The position numbers and the translations under genes were made by a program. A stretch of DNA of 64,000 nt from Kiritimatiellia bacterium (lineage in GTDB: Bacteria; Verrucomicrobiota; Kiritimatiellia; UBA8416; JADHWI01): assembly GCA_016783565.1 (NCBI GenBank), contig JADHWI010000001.1:44978-108977 (forward strand). The letters are read 5' to 3'. Of the stretch, positions 1 to 9,493 are shown in pieces (within the stretch, counting starts at the first letter, position 1; each line of letters opens with the position of its first letter). Under the pieces are notes generated by a model. That model was not told where the DNA came from and did no database searches. It saw only the letters and a program-made list of their open reading frames with translations.

Positions 1-510
1 ACGGAACTGCGCGCGCGTGCGCGCCGCATGAAGAAGAAGAATGACGTTCAGCTTATTGTTATCGACTACCTCCAACTGCTCCATTCGCGCGAATACGCAC
101 GACAGGGCCGACAGATTGAGACCTCGCATATCTCTGGAAACATCAAAGCCATGGCTAAAGAACTGAAGATTCCTATTCTGGTGCTCAGTCAGCTTAGCCG
201 TGCCCCGGAACAACGCGACAAGAGCGGAAAACCCAAACTCTCAGACCTGCGTGATTCCGGAGCAATCGAACAAGATGCCGATGTAGTCTGCATGTTGCGT
301 AGACCCTGCAAATATCCAGACGACGAAGAATCAGAGGATGAGACCCTGGCTATTATTGATGTCGCCAAACAACGAAACGGGCCAACCGGAGAAGTCCGGC
401 TGAATTTTGAAGATACCCTGACACGATTCCGTGATCGAGAGCACGGGGTGGATGGCTCCGACGAGATGGCTGACTTTGTTCCTGCAGACGAGGAGATGGA
501 CCCCGCATGA
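1..510 (+). CDS. dnaB: Replicative DNA helicase DnaB, C-terminal part (5' end outside window)
   Basis: Frame open from base 1 (TELRARARRMKKKNDVQLIVIDYLQLL); LIVIDYLQLL, LSQLSRAPEQR, DLRDSGAIEQDADVV and AKQRNGPTG motifs of the DnaB RecA-like domain. Confidence 0.95.
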   Translation, partial: TELRARARRMKKKNDVQLIVIDYLQLLHSREYARQGRQIETSHISGNIKAMAKELKIPILVLSQLSRAPEQRDKSGKPKLSDLRDSGAIEQDADVVCMLRRPCKYPDDEESEDETLAIIDVAKQRNGPTGEVRLNFEDTLTRFRDREHGVDGSDEMADFVPADEEMDPA

Positions 511-2849
511 AGCAATACACCCTCACCCTCTTTCTAGTCCTTCTAAGTGCAACGTGCATTCCCCTGCAAAGCCGTGCGGCTTCACGAACGGTACGCGAAA
601 TCCGCTTTGTCAATCATGCTCAGGGCACCCTTAACACCAGTGTCATCAATGCACACACCAAGGCTCGTACGGGAGAAGAACTCGGACGCAATACCATTGC
701 TCATGATGTCCGCGCCTTGCTGGATACAGGACTGTTTTCCGACGTCAAAGTCTCTATCATCCCTCACGACGATGGCGTCATACTGGTCTACGGGTTTGTC
801 AACCGCTGGACGCTTATGGAGCCTATCGAAGTCAAAGGCCAGGACCGTTTGCGTGCCCGACGCATTCGCAACCTGGTTAACCTGTCACCGGGTGATCTTG
901 TTGACGATCAGGTTCTCGGAGCACATACCCGTGCTCTCGTCGATGAATATGCTCGTTACCACTACAACCACGCCAAGATCTCCTGGACCATTCATCCCGT
1001 AAACAAGGATCTGTCCCAAGCACGCGTGAGGCTGACCATTAACGAAGGCCGCAAAGAAAAGGTGCGAAAATTCGGCATTCAGGGCAATCAGAGCATCAAA
1101 CGTCGCGACCTTCTTGACACCGTACACTACCCCAACTGGTGGAATCCATTCCGATTCTTCAAGAGCCTTGATTACGAGGCTGACGATCTAACCACATACC
1201 GGGTGGCTATGCAGGATGCCTATCGGGATCGCGGTTATCTGGATACACACATCGCACCACTTCAGGTCACCCGCATCCCGGGCAAGAAACCCGTGATTCA
1301 GGTAAAGGTGCAGGAAGGCGAACCCTATTATGTGGGGAAGGTCACCATCAGCGGCATCACGCTGTTTCCGCAACCAGACGTGGCACGAGCGGCTGCACGC
1401 GTCATAAAACCGGGCAACGTGGCATCCATGCGAGCAATTGGCCATGCTGCATCCGCCATTCGCGATTATTACGAGTCAAAAGGCTACCTGCGCACTCGCG
1501 TTGCACACACCTTGACTCCGCATGAGGACAACCATACAACGGACATTCATTTCACGGTGAAAGAGGGTGTGCTGACTCATCTTCGCAACATACTGATTCA
1601 GGGAAACGATCGTACGCGCGATAAAGTACTGCGCCGCGAGCTGCTCGCTTATCCCGGGGAAATCTATGACGGTGTCAAAGTGCGGCGAAGCGAGAATCGG
1701 CTGCGTAACCTCGGCTTCTTCTCTCGGGTGGATGCGCTGCCCCTGGACACCGCATGGGAGAACCAGAAGGATTTGCTTATTGATGTGGAAGAGAAACCAA
1801 CCGGCCAGTTCATGGTCGGTGCCGGCTTTTCAAGCATCGACAAAGCCATCGGGTTCCTTGAAGTTTCGCAGGGGAATTTTGATCTCAAAAACTGGCCCCG
1901 CTTTACAGGCGGAGGCCAGAAGCTCCGACTGCGCGGTGAACTCGGAAAAAGACGGACCGAATTTGATATCTCATTTGTTGAGCCCTGGTTCCTGGACCGA
2001 AAACTGGCACTCGGGTTCGACCTGTACCGCAGTGAAGTCGACTACGATGAATATGATCTCAAGCGCACAGGCTTCTCCCCTTCCCTGGCCAAATCACTGC
2101 CGGGACGCAACCGCATCGAACTGCGCTACCGCATCGAAACCCGGGAAGTGACAGACACCTCCGACACCAATCAATATGTCGTAGTGGAAAGCGAAGAGCC
2201 CTACAGCTTTAACCGCGTTGAGGACACCATGCAAAGTTCATTCCGGCTGACGTTTTTGCACGACACCCGGAATCGCTCCTTTGTTCCCACACGTGGAACA
2301 CGCGCCTCCGTCTTCTATGAGATGGCCGGTGGGCTTTTTGGCGGGGATGCCGAACTCTACCGAATCGGAACACGTTGGAACCAATTTTTCTCGCCCTGGT
2401 TGAGCCATGTCATCTCTCTCCGTTTCCGGTACGAAGTCGTGGAAGAGTATGGCGATTCATATGATTTGAGCATTTCGGATCGGCTTTTTCTTGGCGGCGG
2501 TCGCAGCTTGCGTGGCTTTGAATACCGAGACGTGGGGCCCAAGGCCGTTCCTGTAGGTTCCAGCGCCACCACCGATTATCGTCCAGTGGGAGGAAAGAGC
2601 CTCGCATTTGCCAGTGCAGAGTATACGATACCCATCGTTAAAGGTATCCGTCTCGCAGGCTTCGTGGACGCAGGCAATGTCTGGACAGATGCCTATGAAA
2701 TACAACCAGATGACATTGCATCAACTGCGGGCATTGGGTTTCGTTTCGACCTGCCGGGATTCCCCATTCGCATTGACCGTGCCTGGGTTATTGACTCGGA
2801 TGACGAACTGACCGAGGAAGATCCCTGGGTATTCTGGATCGGATATTAA
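507..2849 (+). CDS. bamA: Outer membrane protein assembly factor BamA (POTRA repeats + beta-barrel)
   Basis: 780 aa; signal peptide, repeated POTRA-like segments, C-terminal barrel with GGGRSLRGFEYRDVGP motif; overlaps dnaB stop by 4 bp. Confidence 0.95.
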   Translation: MKQYTLTLFLVLLSATCIPLQSRAASRTVREIRFVNHAQGTLNTSVINAHTKARTGEELGRNTIAHDVRALLDTGLFSDVKVSIIPHDDGVILVYGFVNRWTLMEPIEVKGQDRLRARRIRNLVNLSPGDLVDDQVLGAHTRALVDEYARYHYNHAKISWTIHPVNKDLSQARVRLTINEGRKEKVRKFGIQGNQSIKRRDLLDTVHYPNWWNPFRFFKSLDYEADDLTTYRVAMQDAYRDRGYLDTHIAPLQVTRIPGKKPVIQVKVQEGEPYYVGKVTISGITLFPQPDVARAAARVIKPGNVASMRAIGHAASAIRDYYESKGYLRTRVAHTLTPHEDNHTTDIHFTVKEGVLTHLRNILIQGNDRTRDKVLRRELLAYPGEIYDGVKVRRSENRLRNLGFFSRVDALPLDTAWENQKDLLIDVEEKPTGQFMVGAGFSSIDKAIGFLEVSQGNFDLKNWPRFTGGGQKLRLRGELGKRRTEFDISFVEPWFLDRKLALGFDLYRSEVDYDEYDLKRTGFSPSLAKSLPGRNRIELRYRIETREVTDTSDTNQYVVVESEEPYSFNRVEDTMQSSFRLTFLHDTRNRSFVPTRGTRASVFYEMAGGLFGGDAELYRIGTRWNQFFSPWLSHVISLRFRYEVVEEYGDSYDLSISDRLFLGGGRSLRGFEYRDVGPKAVPVGSSATTDYRPVGGKSLAFASAEYTIPIVKGIRLAGFVDAGNVWTDAYEIQPDDIASTAGIGFRFDLPGFPIRIDRAWVIDSDDELTEEDPWVFWIGY

Positions 2850-2866
2850 CCAAAAGGAAAAAAACA

Positions 2867-3448
2867 ATGAACATGCGTAAACTGATTATCTTGAGTTTTC
2901 TGGCAGCACTGCTGACTCCACTTTCACACAGCTTGGCGGAGAATACCAAAATTGGCGTTGTCGATATGGCTAAAATCTTCAACACCCATCCTGACACACG
3001 TACCGCCGAAGAGGCGATCGAGCAGAAAGTGAAAGAATTTGAGCAAGAACGCAAAACCCTTCTCGAGAAATTTCAATCCGAGAAAGAGGCATACGATGCG
3101 GCTCGTAAAGATGCTCAGAACAAAGCCTGGAGTCAAAGTGTTCGCACCGAAAAAGAAACTCTTGTTGCAGCCAAACGAGAAGTACTGCGCGATCTGGAGC
3201 AACAAATGCGAGAGACATTTGAATTCCGACAAAAACAGGTATCTGATCAGCGCCTTCGCTCCCGCCAACGAATTATAGAAAAGATCAAGACGCTCATTTC
3301 CGCATACGCCGCTAAAGAAGGCTACACGATGATTCTCGACTTCAGCGAGACCGGCGCATCCGGGTTGACCTCCGTCGTATACCATGATGGGGCTAACAAT
3401 ATTACCGATGCCATCCTGATGCTCACGCGGACGAACGAAGAGGAGTAA
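2867..3448 (+). CDS. OmpH/Skp family periplasmic chaperone
   Basis: Signal peptide, KIGVVDMAKIFNTHPDT start, long coiled coil, located between bamA and lpxD. Confidence 0.88.
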   Translation: MNMRKLIILSFLAALLTPLSHSLAENTKIGVVDMAKIFNTHPDTRTAEEAIEQKVKEFEQERKTLLEKFQSEKEAYDAARKDAQNKAWSQSVRTEKETLVAAKREVLRDLEQQMRETFEFRQKQVSDQRLRSRQRIIEKIKTLISAYAAKEGYTMILDFSETGASGLTSVVYHDGANNITDAILMLTRTNEEE

Positions 3449-3455
3449 GTCGATC

Positions 3456-4505
3456 ATGGATCTCAAAACCATTGCTGAAGAAATAGGCGGTCAAATTGAA
3501 GGCGGTCAGAACCTGGAAATCCTTGGATTGTCATCACTTGATGATGCCAAAGAAGGGGATCTATCATTCCTCATCAGCACAAAATATACAGATGCCGTGG
3601 CCTCCACGCACGCCTCAGCCGTCCTTGTGAATCAAGAATGGGAAGGCGAGTGCTCGGCAATCCTTGTTCGTGTGGACAATCCTAATGCGGCCTTCACAAA
3701 AGCCGCGCTACTCCTGAGCCCGCCACCCCCTCACTATACACAAGGCATACATGACACGGCCGTTGTTGCGGACGACGCAAAACTGGCGTCGGACGTCAGC
3801 GTGGGACCCCTTTGCGTCATTGAAAGTGGTGCATCCATTGCATCCGGAACAGTTCTTGTTGCCTCATGCTACATCGGTCACGGCTGTCACATCGGAGAAA
3901 ATTGTCTGTTCTATCCGCACGTCACATTGCGGGAACGCACCATTGTGGGCGACCGGGCGATCATTCACAGCGGCGCACAACTGGGTAGCGATGGCTTCGG
4001 TTATACACCCGTTGACGGGACGTGGGTCAAAGTGCCGCAAGTCGGTTACGTAGAACTGGGCGACGATGTTGAAATCGGTGCGAATACAACGATCGACCGC
4101 GCCCGTTTTGGCCGTACTATTATCGAAGACGGCGTCAAACTCGACAACCTGGTACAAGTGGCACATAACGTGCGAATCGGTGCACACACAGCGCTTGCAT
4201 CACAGGTCGGCATTGCGGGAAGTTGCAACATAGGATCAGGCGTACAAATGGCCGGACAAGTCGGCATCGCAGGACATCTGAACGTGGGCGATAATACCCT
4301 TGTCGGCGGTCAGGCGGGCATCACAAAGAATATCCCCCCCGACAGTTTCGTTGTTGGATATCCTGCCCGCCCATTCAGAGAGGCACGACGTATAGATGCG
4401 CTGGTCCACCGACTTCCGAAACTCAAGGCACGAATTGATGCATTGGAAAAAAACATGCAAACGCTGATCACAAACGAAACAAACAAGGATGAGACGTCAG
4501 CATGA
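3456..4505 (+). CDS. lpxD: UDP-3-O-acylglucosamine N-acyltransferase LpxD
   Basis: Left-handed beta-helix hexapeptide repeats; GSDGFGY motif; synteny bamA-skp-lpxD. Confidence 0.94.
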   Translation: MDLKTIAEEIGGQIEGGQNLEILGLSSLDDAKEGDLSFLISTKYTDAVASTHASAVLVNQEWEGECSAILVRVDNPNAAFTKAALLLSPPPPHYTQGIHDTAVVADDAKLASDVSVGPLCVIESGASIASGTVLVASCYIGHGCHIGENCLFYPHVTLRERTIVGDRAIIHSGAQLGSDGFGYTPVDGTWVKVPQVGYVELGDDVEIGANTTIDRARFGRTIIEDGVKLDNLVQVAHNVRIGAHTALASQVGIAGSCNIGSGVQMAGQVGIAGHLNVGDNTLVGGQAGITKNIPPDSFVVGYPARPFREARRIDALVHRLPKLKARIDALEKNMQTLITNETNKDETSA

Positions 4506-5473
4506 AGGTGTTCGTTACAGGCGGAGCAGGCTACATCGGCAGCGTCACCACAGAACTCTTACTGAACAAAGGGCACGACGTCGTGGTATTCGACAGCCTG
4601 GAACGTGGTCACCGGTCAGCCATTGATGATCGCGCCACGTTTGAGCAGGGAAACCTCCGCGACAAAGAAGCCATCTGTACCGTCATGCAACAGACCAAAC
4701 CCGATGCTGTCCTGCATTTCGCAGCCTACGCATTGGTTGGGGAATCGATGGAAGATCCCGGCATGTATTACCGCAACAATGTCATCGGAGGCATCAACCT
4801 TGCGGATGCAATGCAAAAGGCAGAAATCAACAAGATCGTCTTTTCCTCAACCTGCGCAACCTATGGCCAGCCTGATCGTGTGCCCATCACGGAAGACACG
4901 CTTCAGCGCCCGGAAAATCCCTATGGCGAGTCGAAATTGGCTTTTGAAAAAGCGCTTCGTTGGTACCAGGATATCCATGGCATCCAATCCGTCTTTCTGC
5001 GCTATTTCAACGCCTGCGGCGCCACGGAGAAATTCGGAGAAGACCACGCACCTGAAACACACCTGATCCCGCTCATTCTACAGGTTGCCCTTGGACAACG
5101 TGAACACATTTCGATCTTCGGCGAAGACTATGAGACCCCTGACGGAACCTGCCTGCGCGACTACATCCATATTGTCGATCTGGCACAGGCACACATCCTG
5201 GCCTTGACGGGCGATCATTCCGGTCCATTCAACCTTGGGACAGGAACAGGATACTCCGTCAAAGAGGTCATTGATATGGCCCGCGAAGTGACCGGCCATG
5301 AAATCCCGGCCGTCATTGCCCCCCGCCGCCCCGGCGATCCTCCTCGACTTGTTGCAGGCAACGAAAAAGCAAAAACTATTCTCGGATGGAAACCGAAGCT
5401 TGATGACTTGCGAAAGATCATCGAAAGTGCATGGCAATGGCACCAGGAACACCCGAATGGGTATGAAGACTAA
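4502..5473 (+). CDS. galE: UDP-glucose 4-epimerase
   Basis: GGAGYIGS NAD-binding motif, SSTCATYG, YGESK, LRYFNACGA. Confidence 0.95.
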   Translation: MKVFVTGGAGYIGSVTTELLLNKGHDVVVFDSLERGHRSAIDDRATFEQGNLRDKEAICTVMQQTKPDAVLHFAAYALVGESMEDPGMYYRNNVIGGINLADAMQKAEINKIVFSSTCATYGQPDRVPITEDTLQRPENPYGESKLAFEKALRWYQDIHGIQSVFLRYFNACGATEKFGEDHAPETHLIPLILQVALGQREHISIFGEDYETPDGTCLRDYIHIVDLAQAHILALTGDHSGPFNLGTGTGYSVKEVIDMAREVTGHEIPAVIAPRRPGDPPRLVAGNEKAKTILGWKPKLDDLRKIIESAWQWHQEHPNGYED

Positions 5474-5508
5474 ACCCACGGCAACCCACTGCCGAACAAA
5501 ATTAAGAG

Positions 5509-6060
5509 ATGGCAGTGCCTACAGTACGTGAAGATAATGAACCGAAAGATTTACTCGCTGCAGAAGTGGGATCTCTGCTGCGGAAGCAAAAGCTGAAGCT
5601 GGCAACCGCAGAATCGTGTACGGCGGGGCTGATCGCTCACCGCATTGCCCGCATTAGCGGCAGCTCGGACTATCTTCTGGGTGGGATCATTGCCTATGCC
5701 AATGCGATCAAAGTTCGCCTGCTTGCGGTTCAGGCTACTGACATCGAGGTACAAGGGGCCGTCAGCGAGACCGTGGCAAGGCAAATGGCCTTGGGTGCTT
5801 GCACCGCAACTGATGCCGACGTCGCAGTTGCCATCTCAGGGATTATGGGCCCCACGGGTGGGTCAAAGGAGAAACCGGTAGGGTTAGCCTATATCAGCGT
5901 GGCAACACCGGAACAATGTAATGTCAAACAGATACAAAACAGTGGGACAAGAGAAGAGTTGCAGTGGGTAAGTAGCGACGCTGCACTTGTGTTCCTACGA
6001 GACATCTTAACTAAACGAGGAGATGAAAATGGCGAAAGAACCAGAAAAAGAATATCCTAA
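5509..6060 (+). CDS. pncC: CinA C-terminal-like nicotinamide-nucleotide amidase (PncC)
   Basis: [38 protein letters not shown] motifs. Confidence 0.92.
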   Translation: MAVPTVREDNEPKDLLAAEVGSLLRKQKLKLATAESCTAGLIAHRIARISGSSDYLLGGIIAYANAIKVRLLAVQATDIEVQGAVSETVARQMALGACTATDADVAVAISGIMGPTGGSKEKPVGLAYISVATPEQCNVKQIQNSGTREELQWVSSDAALVFLRDILTKRGDENGERTRKRIS

Positions 6061-7039
6061 AGAACTCAACGCCGTGCTGGCTCAAATCAAGAAAGAATTT
6101 GGCGAAGGCGCCATCATGCGCATGGGTGACGCATCGGCCTTGGACAAAATCCCCTGCATTTCCACTGGCTCTTTCTCTCTGGATATGGCATTGGGCACCG
6201 GGGGGCTCCCGCGTGGCCGCGTTGTGGAAATCTTTGGACCGGAATCCTCAGGAAAAACAACCCTGACGCTTCATCTGATCGCCAACGCACAGAAATCCGG
6301 GGGACTGGCTGCATTTGTGGATGCCGAACATGCCATGGACCCGGGATATGCCAGCAAGATTGGCGTCAACCTTGATGACCTTCTGGTCTCTCAGCCCGGT
6401 TCGGGAGAAGAAGCATTAACAATCACCGAAACACTCGTCCGTAGCGCGGCTCTGGATATCGTGGTCGTAGACTCTGTGGCAGCCCTGACACCGCGCGCAG
6501 AACTGGACGGTAACATGGGCGATGCCCACGTTGGTTTGCAGGCACGCCTGATGTCTCAAGCAATGCGAAAATTGACAAGTGCCATTGCGCAGTCCAAAAC
6601 CCTATGCATTTTCACTAACCAGATCCGCGAGAAAATCGGCGTCATGTTCGGTAATCCCGAGACAACACCAGGCGGCAGAGCACTGAAGTTCTACTCCTCC
6701 GTCCGTCTCGATATTCGCCGCATCGGTGCCATCAAGGACAGCGCAGGCAATGTGACCGGAAACCGCACGCGTGTTAAAGTGGTCAAAAACAAAGTAGCGC
6801 CCCCGTTCACGCAGGCTGAATTTGACATTCTCTATGCCCAGGGAATCACTTGGGAAGGTTCAGTGCTGGATTCAGCCATGAAATTCAACCTTATTGAGAA
6901 GCGCGGCTCTTGGCTGGCCTATGACGGCGAACAACTCGGGCAGGGACAGCAGGCCGCACGAATGCATCTGGAGGAGAACCCCGAGCTTACAGAGAAGCTG
7001 ATCGCTGCAGTCAAAGCAAAAATGGCAGAACAGAAATAG
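6029..7039 (+). CDS. recA: Recombinase RecA
   Basis: [13 protein letters not shown] Walker A, canonical RecA over full length; start at 6029 preferred because of the GAGGAG ribosome-binding site. Confidence 0.98.
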   Translation: MAKEPEKEYPKELNAVLAQIKKEFGEGAIMRMGDASALDKIPCISTGSFSLDMALGTGGLPRGRVVEIFGPESSGKTTLTLHLIANAQKSGGLAAFVDAEHAMDPGYASKIGVNLDDLLVSQPGSGEEALTITETLVRSAALDIVVVDSVAALTPRAELDGNMGDAHVGLQARLMSQAMRKLTSAIAQSKTLCIFTNQIREKIGVMFGNPETTPGGRALKFYSSVRLDIRRIGAIKDSAGNVTGNRTRVKVVKNKVAPPFTQAEFDILYAQGITWEGSVLDSAMKFNLIEKRGSWLAYDGEQLGQGQQAARMHLEENPELTEKLIAAVKAKMAEQK

Positions 7040-7095
7040 GGGTTTGCAGGCCCACTGCCCTACCCAACTTACAGAAACAACAAGGAATGTGACAC

Positions 7096-8889
7096 ATGAC
7101 CGCTGACGAACTCCGCAGTATGTACCTGGGATTCTTCAAAGAAAAGGGGCACTCCGTTATCTCGGGTGCCTCATTGATCCCGGAAAATGACCCGACGGTT
7201 CTCTTTACCACCGCCGGCATGCACCCACTCGTGCCATACCTTCTGGGAGAAACCCATCCTGCCGGAACACGCCTGTGCGACTGCCAGAAATGCATCCGAA
7301 CCGGAGACATTGATTCCGTCGGCGACAGTACACACCTCACCTTCTTTGAGATGCTCGGCAATTGGTCTCTAGGCGACTACTTCAAAGAAGAAGCGATCAC
7401 ATGGTCCTATGAGTTCCTGACATCTCAGCAATACCTTGGGTTTGACGCCGGAAAACTTTTCATTTCCGTCTTCGAAGGCAATGAGACGGTCCCTATGGAC
7501 GAAGAATCTATTGGCATATGGCAGAAACTGGGTATCCCGCGGGAACACATCGTAGCACTCCCCATGGAAGACAACTGGTGGGGGCCTGCCGGAGAAACAG
7601 GTCCCTGTGGCCCGGATACGGAAATGTTCATCGACACCGGCAAGACAGCCTGCGGACCGGATTGCCGCCCGGGTTGCTCCTGCGGTAAGTTCTTCGAGAT
7701 CTGGAACGATGTATTCATGCAGTACCGCAAGACTGCCGAGGGAACATACGAGCCGTTGAGCCAGCAGAACGTGGACACCGGCATGGGCGTGGAACGCACC
7801 ATCGCCATGCTACAGGGCAAACCATCCGTGTTCGGAACTGAACTGTTCACCCCCATCACCAACGCCATCAGCGATGGCTGTGGCCGCCACATGGATCAGG
7901 ATGATGCAACCGGTCATGCGTTCCGCGTTGTGGCCGACCATATTCGTAGCTCCGTGTTTGTGCTCGGTGATCCCAGGGGCGTCGTACCGTCCAATCTCGG
8001 TCAAGGATACGTACTGCGCCGCTTGATCCGCCGCGCCGTACGTTACGCACTGCAACTGGGATTGGAAACCGGATTCTCAAAAAATATTGCCGAAACAATC
8101 GTAGACACCTACAAGCATGCCTACCCGGAGCTGGAAACAAACCGGGACCGGATTCTGGGAGAATTGATAGCCGAAGAAAAGCGATTTGAAAAGACGCTCA
8201 ACCGCGGCACGCTCGAATTAGACAAAGTGCTTGAGAATATGCTCAAGCACAACCAGACTATGGTCTCCGGCCGCGTGGCGTTCCGGCTGTTCGACACCTA
8301 CGGATTCCCGCTCGAATTCACAGAGGAGATTTGCTCAGAACGCGGATTGAGCGTAGACCGCAAAGGGTTCGACAAGGCTTTTGCCAAACATCGCGAACTA
8401 TCCAAAAAGGGCGCAGACAAAGCATTCAAGGGCGGCCTGCAGGATCACTCCGAGGCCACAACACGCCTGCATTCAGCCACGCACTTGTTGCACAAGGCTC
8501 TGCGCATGGTTCTGGGAGATCACGTGGAGCAAAAGGGATCCAACATTACCGCCGATCGGCTGCGTTTTGATTTCTCGCACCCTGCCAGGATGACAGACGA
8601 AGAGAAGCAACGCGTGGAAGATATCGTCAACGAAACGATTCAAAAAGATCTTCCGGTCTCGATGCAGGTTATGACTGTGGGAGAGGCACGTACCAACGGT
8701 GCCATGGCCCTGTTCTCAGACAAATATGACGAACAGGTCAAAGTCTATACCATTGGCGACTTCTCAATGGAAGTCTGCGGGGGGCCCCATGTCGAACGCA
8801 CCGGCGAATTAGGACGATTCCGCATTAAGAAAGAAGGGTCTTCGAGTGCCGGAGTGCGGCGTATCCGCGCTGTACTCGAAACTCCCTGA
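7096..8889 (+). CDS. alaS: Alanine--tRNA ligase, compact form (597 aa)
   Basis: HTFFEML-type class II motif (LTFFEMLGNWSLGDYFK), HSATHLLH and CGGPHV metal-site motifs; stops directly after the editing core. Confidence 0.93.
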   Translation: MTADELRSMYLGFFKEKGHSVISGASLIPENDPTVLFTTAGMHPLVPYLLGETHPAGTRLCDCQKCIRTGDIDSVGDSTHLTFFEMLGNWSLGDYFKEEAITWSYEFLTSQQYLGFDAGKLFISVFEGNETVPMDEESIGIWQKLGIPREHIVALPMEDNWWGPAGETGPCGPDTEMFIDTGKTACGPDCRPGCSCGKFFEIWNDVFMQYRKTAEGTYEPLSQQNVDTGMGVERTIAMLQGKPSVFGTELFTPITNAISDGCGRHMDQDDATGHAFRVVADHIRSSVFVLGDPRGVVPSNLGQGYVLRRLIRRAVRYALQLGLETGFSKNIAETIVDTYKHAYPELETNRDRILGELIAEEKRFEKTLNRGTLELDKVLENMLKHNQTMVSGRVAFRLFDTYGFPLEFTEEICSERGLSVDRKGFDKAFAKHRELSKKGADKAFKGGLQDHSEATTRLHSATHLLHKALRMVLGDHVEQKGSNITADRLRFDFSHPARMTDEEKQRVEDIVNETIQKDLPVSMQVMTVGEARTNGAMALFSDKYDEQVKVYTIGDFSMEVCGGPHVERTGELGRFRIKKEGSSSAGVRRIRAVLETP

Positions 8890-8918
8890 CGTAACCCTAT
8901 GAGGAGGAGGGTGCGAAG

Positions 8919-9308
8919 ATGACACCCACATTGGAAGCACGATGTCCCGCTTGTGGAGAACAAACGTTTATTCGGCGCGAACCCATCTACGACGGATTTC
9001 AGAAAGTGGGCGATAAGCGCTTTTGTTCGGACTGTGGATACGAATTTGAAGAGGAAGAAACGCCGCAGTCACCCAAAGCAAATCCGCTGAAAGACATCTT
9101 TGGAGATGATACAGACAACGATGACCCGGACATCTTCTCAGATACAGAACGGCAGCGATGCTGCCGCTACTGCAAACACTACATTGTCAATCCATTCACA
9201 CAGAGGTGCGGTTTGCACGAGCGCGACGTTGACGCCACCGACCTCTGCAAAGACTTTGAACGCCCTCCCCCGGAAGAGGAAAAAGCAAAGGCTCCCCCTG
9301 CATCCTGA
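8919..9308 (+). CDS. Small zinc-ribbon protein of unknown function
   Basis: CPACG...CSDCG ribbon and a second cluster CCRYCKHY...RCGLH...DLC; AGGAGG upstream. Confidence 0.75.
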   Translation: MTPTLEARCPACGEQTFIRREPIYDGFQKVGDKRFCSDCGYEFEEEETPQSPKANPLKDIFGDDTDNDDPDIFSDTERQRCCRYCKHYIVNPFTQRCGLHERDVDATDLCKDFERPPPEEEKAKAPPAS

Positions 9309-9458
9309 GCTTTATATTCTGTCTCACAACGGTGTAACAGAATGACTCACCAGTGCGACAGCATGTGCCGTTTGAATCAACGTTCAAGCTTCTTTATATG
9401 TGCTTTCGCGAATGGAACGAGACCTGCTAATATATTTTCAAACGATAGTTGCATAAAA

Positions 9459-9464
9459 TATAAT
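9459..9464 (+). promoter_or_regulatory. Possible -10 box upstream of htrA
   Basis: Exact TATAAT in an AT-rich leader; weak -35 (TTTCAA) 17 bp upstream. Confidence 0.35.
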
Positions 9465-9493
9465 AAAATACGAAAAACTGCAGGAGGTATTGA

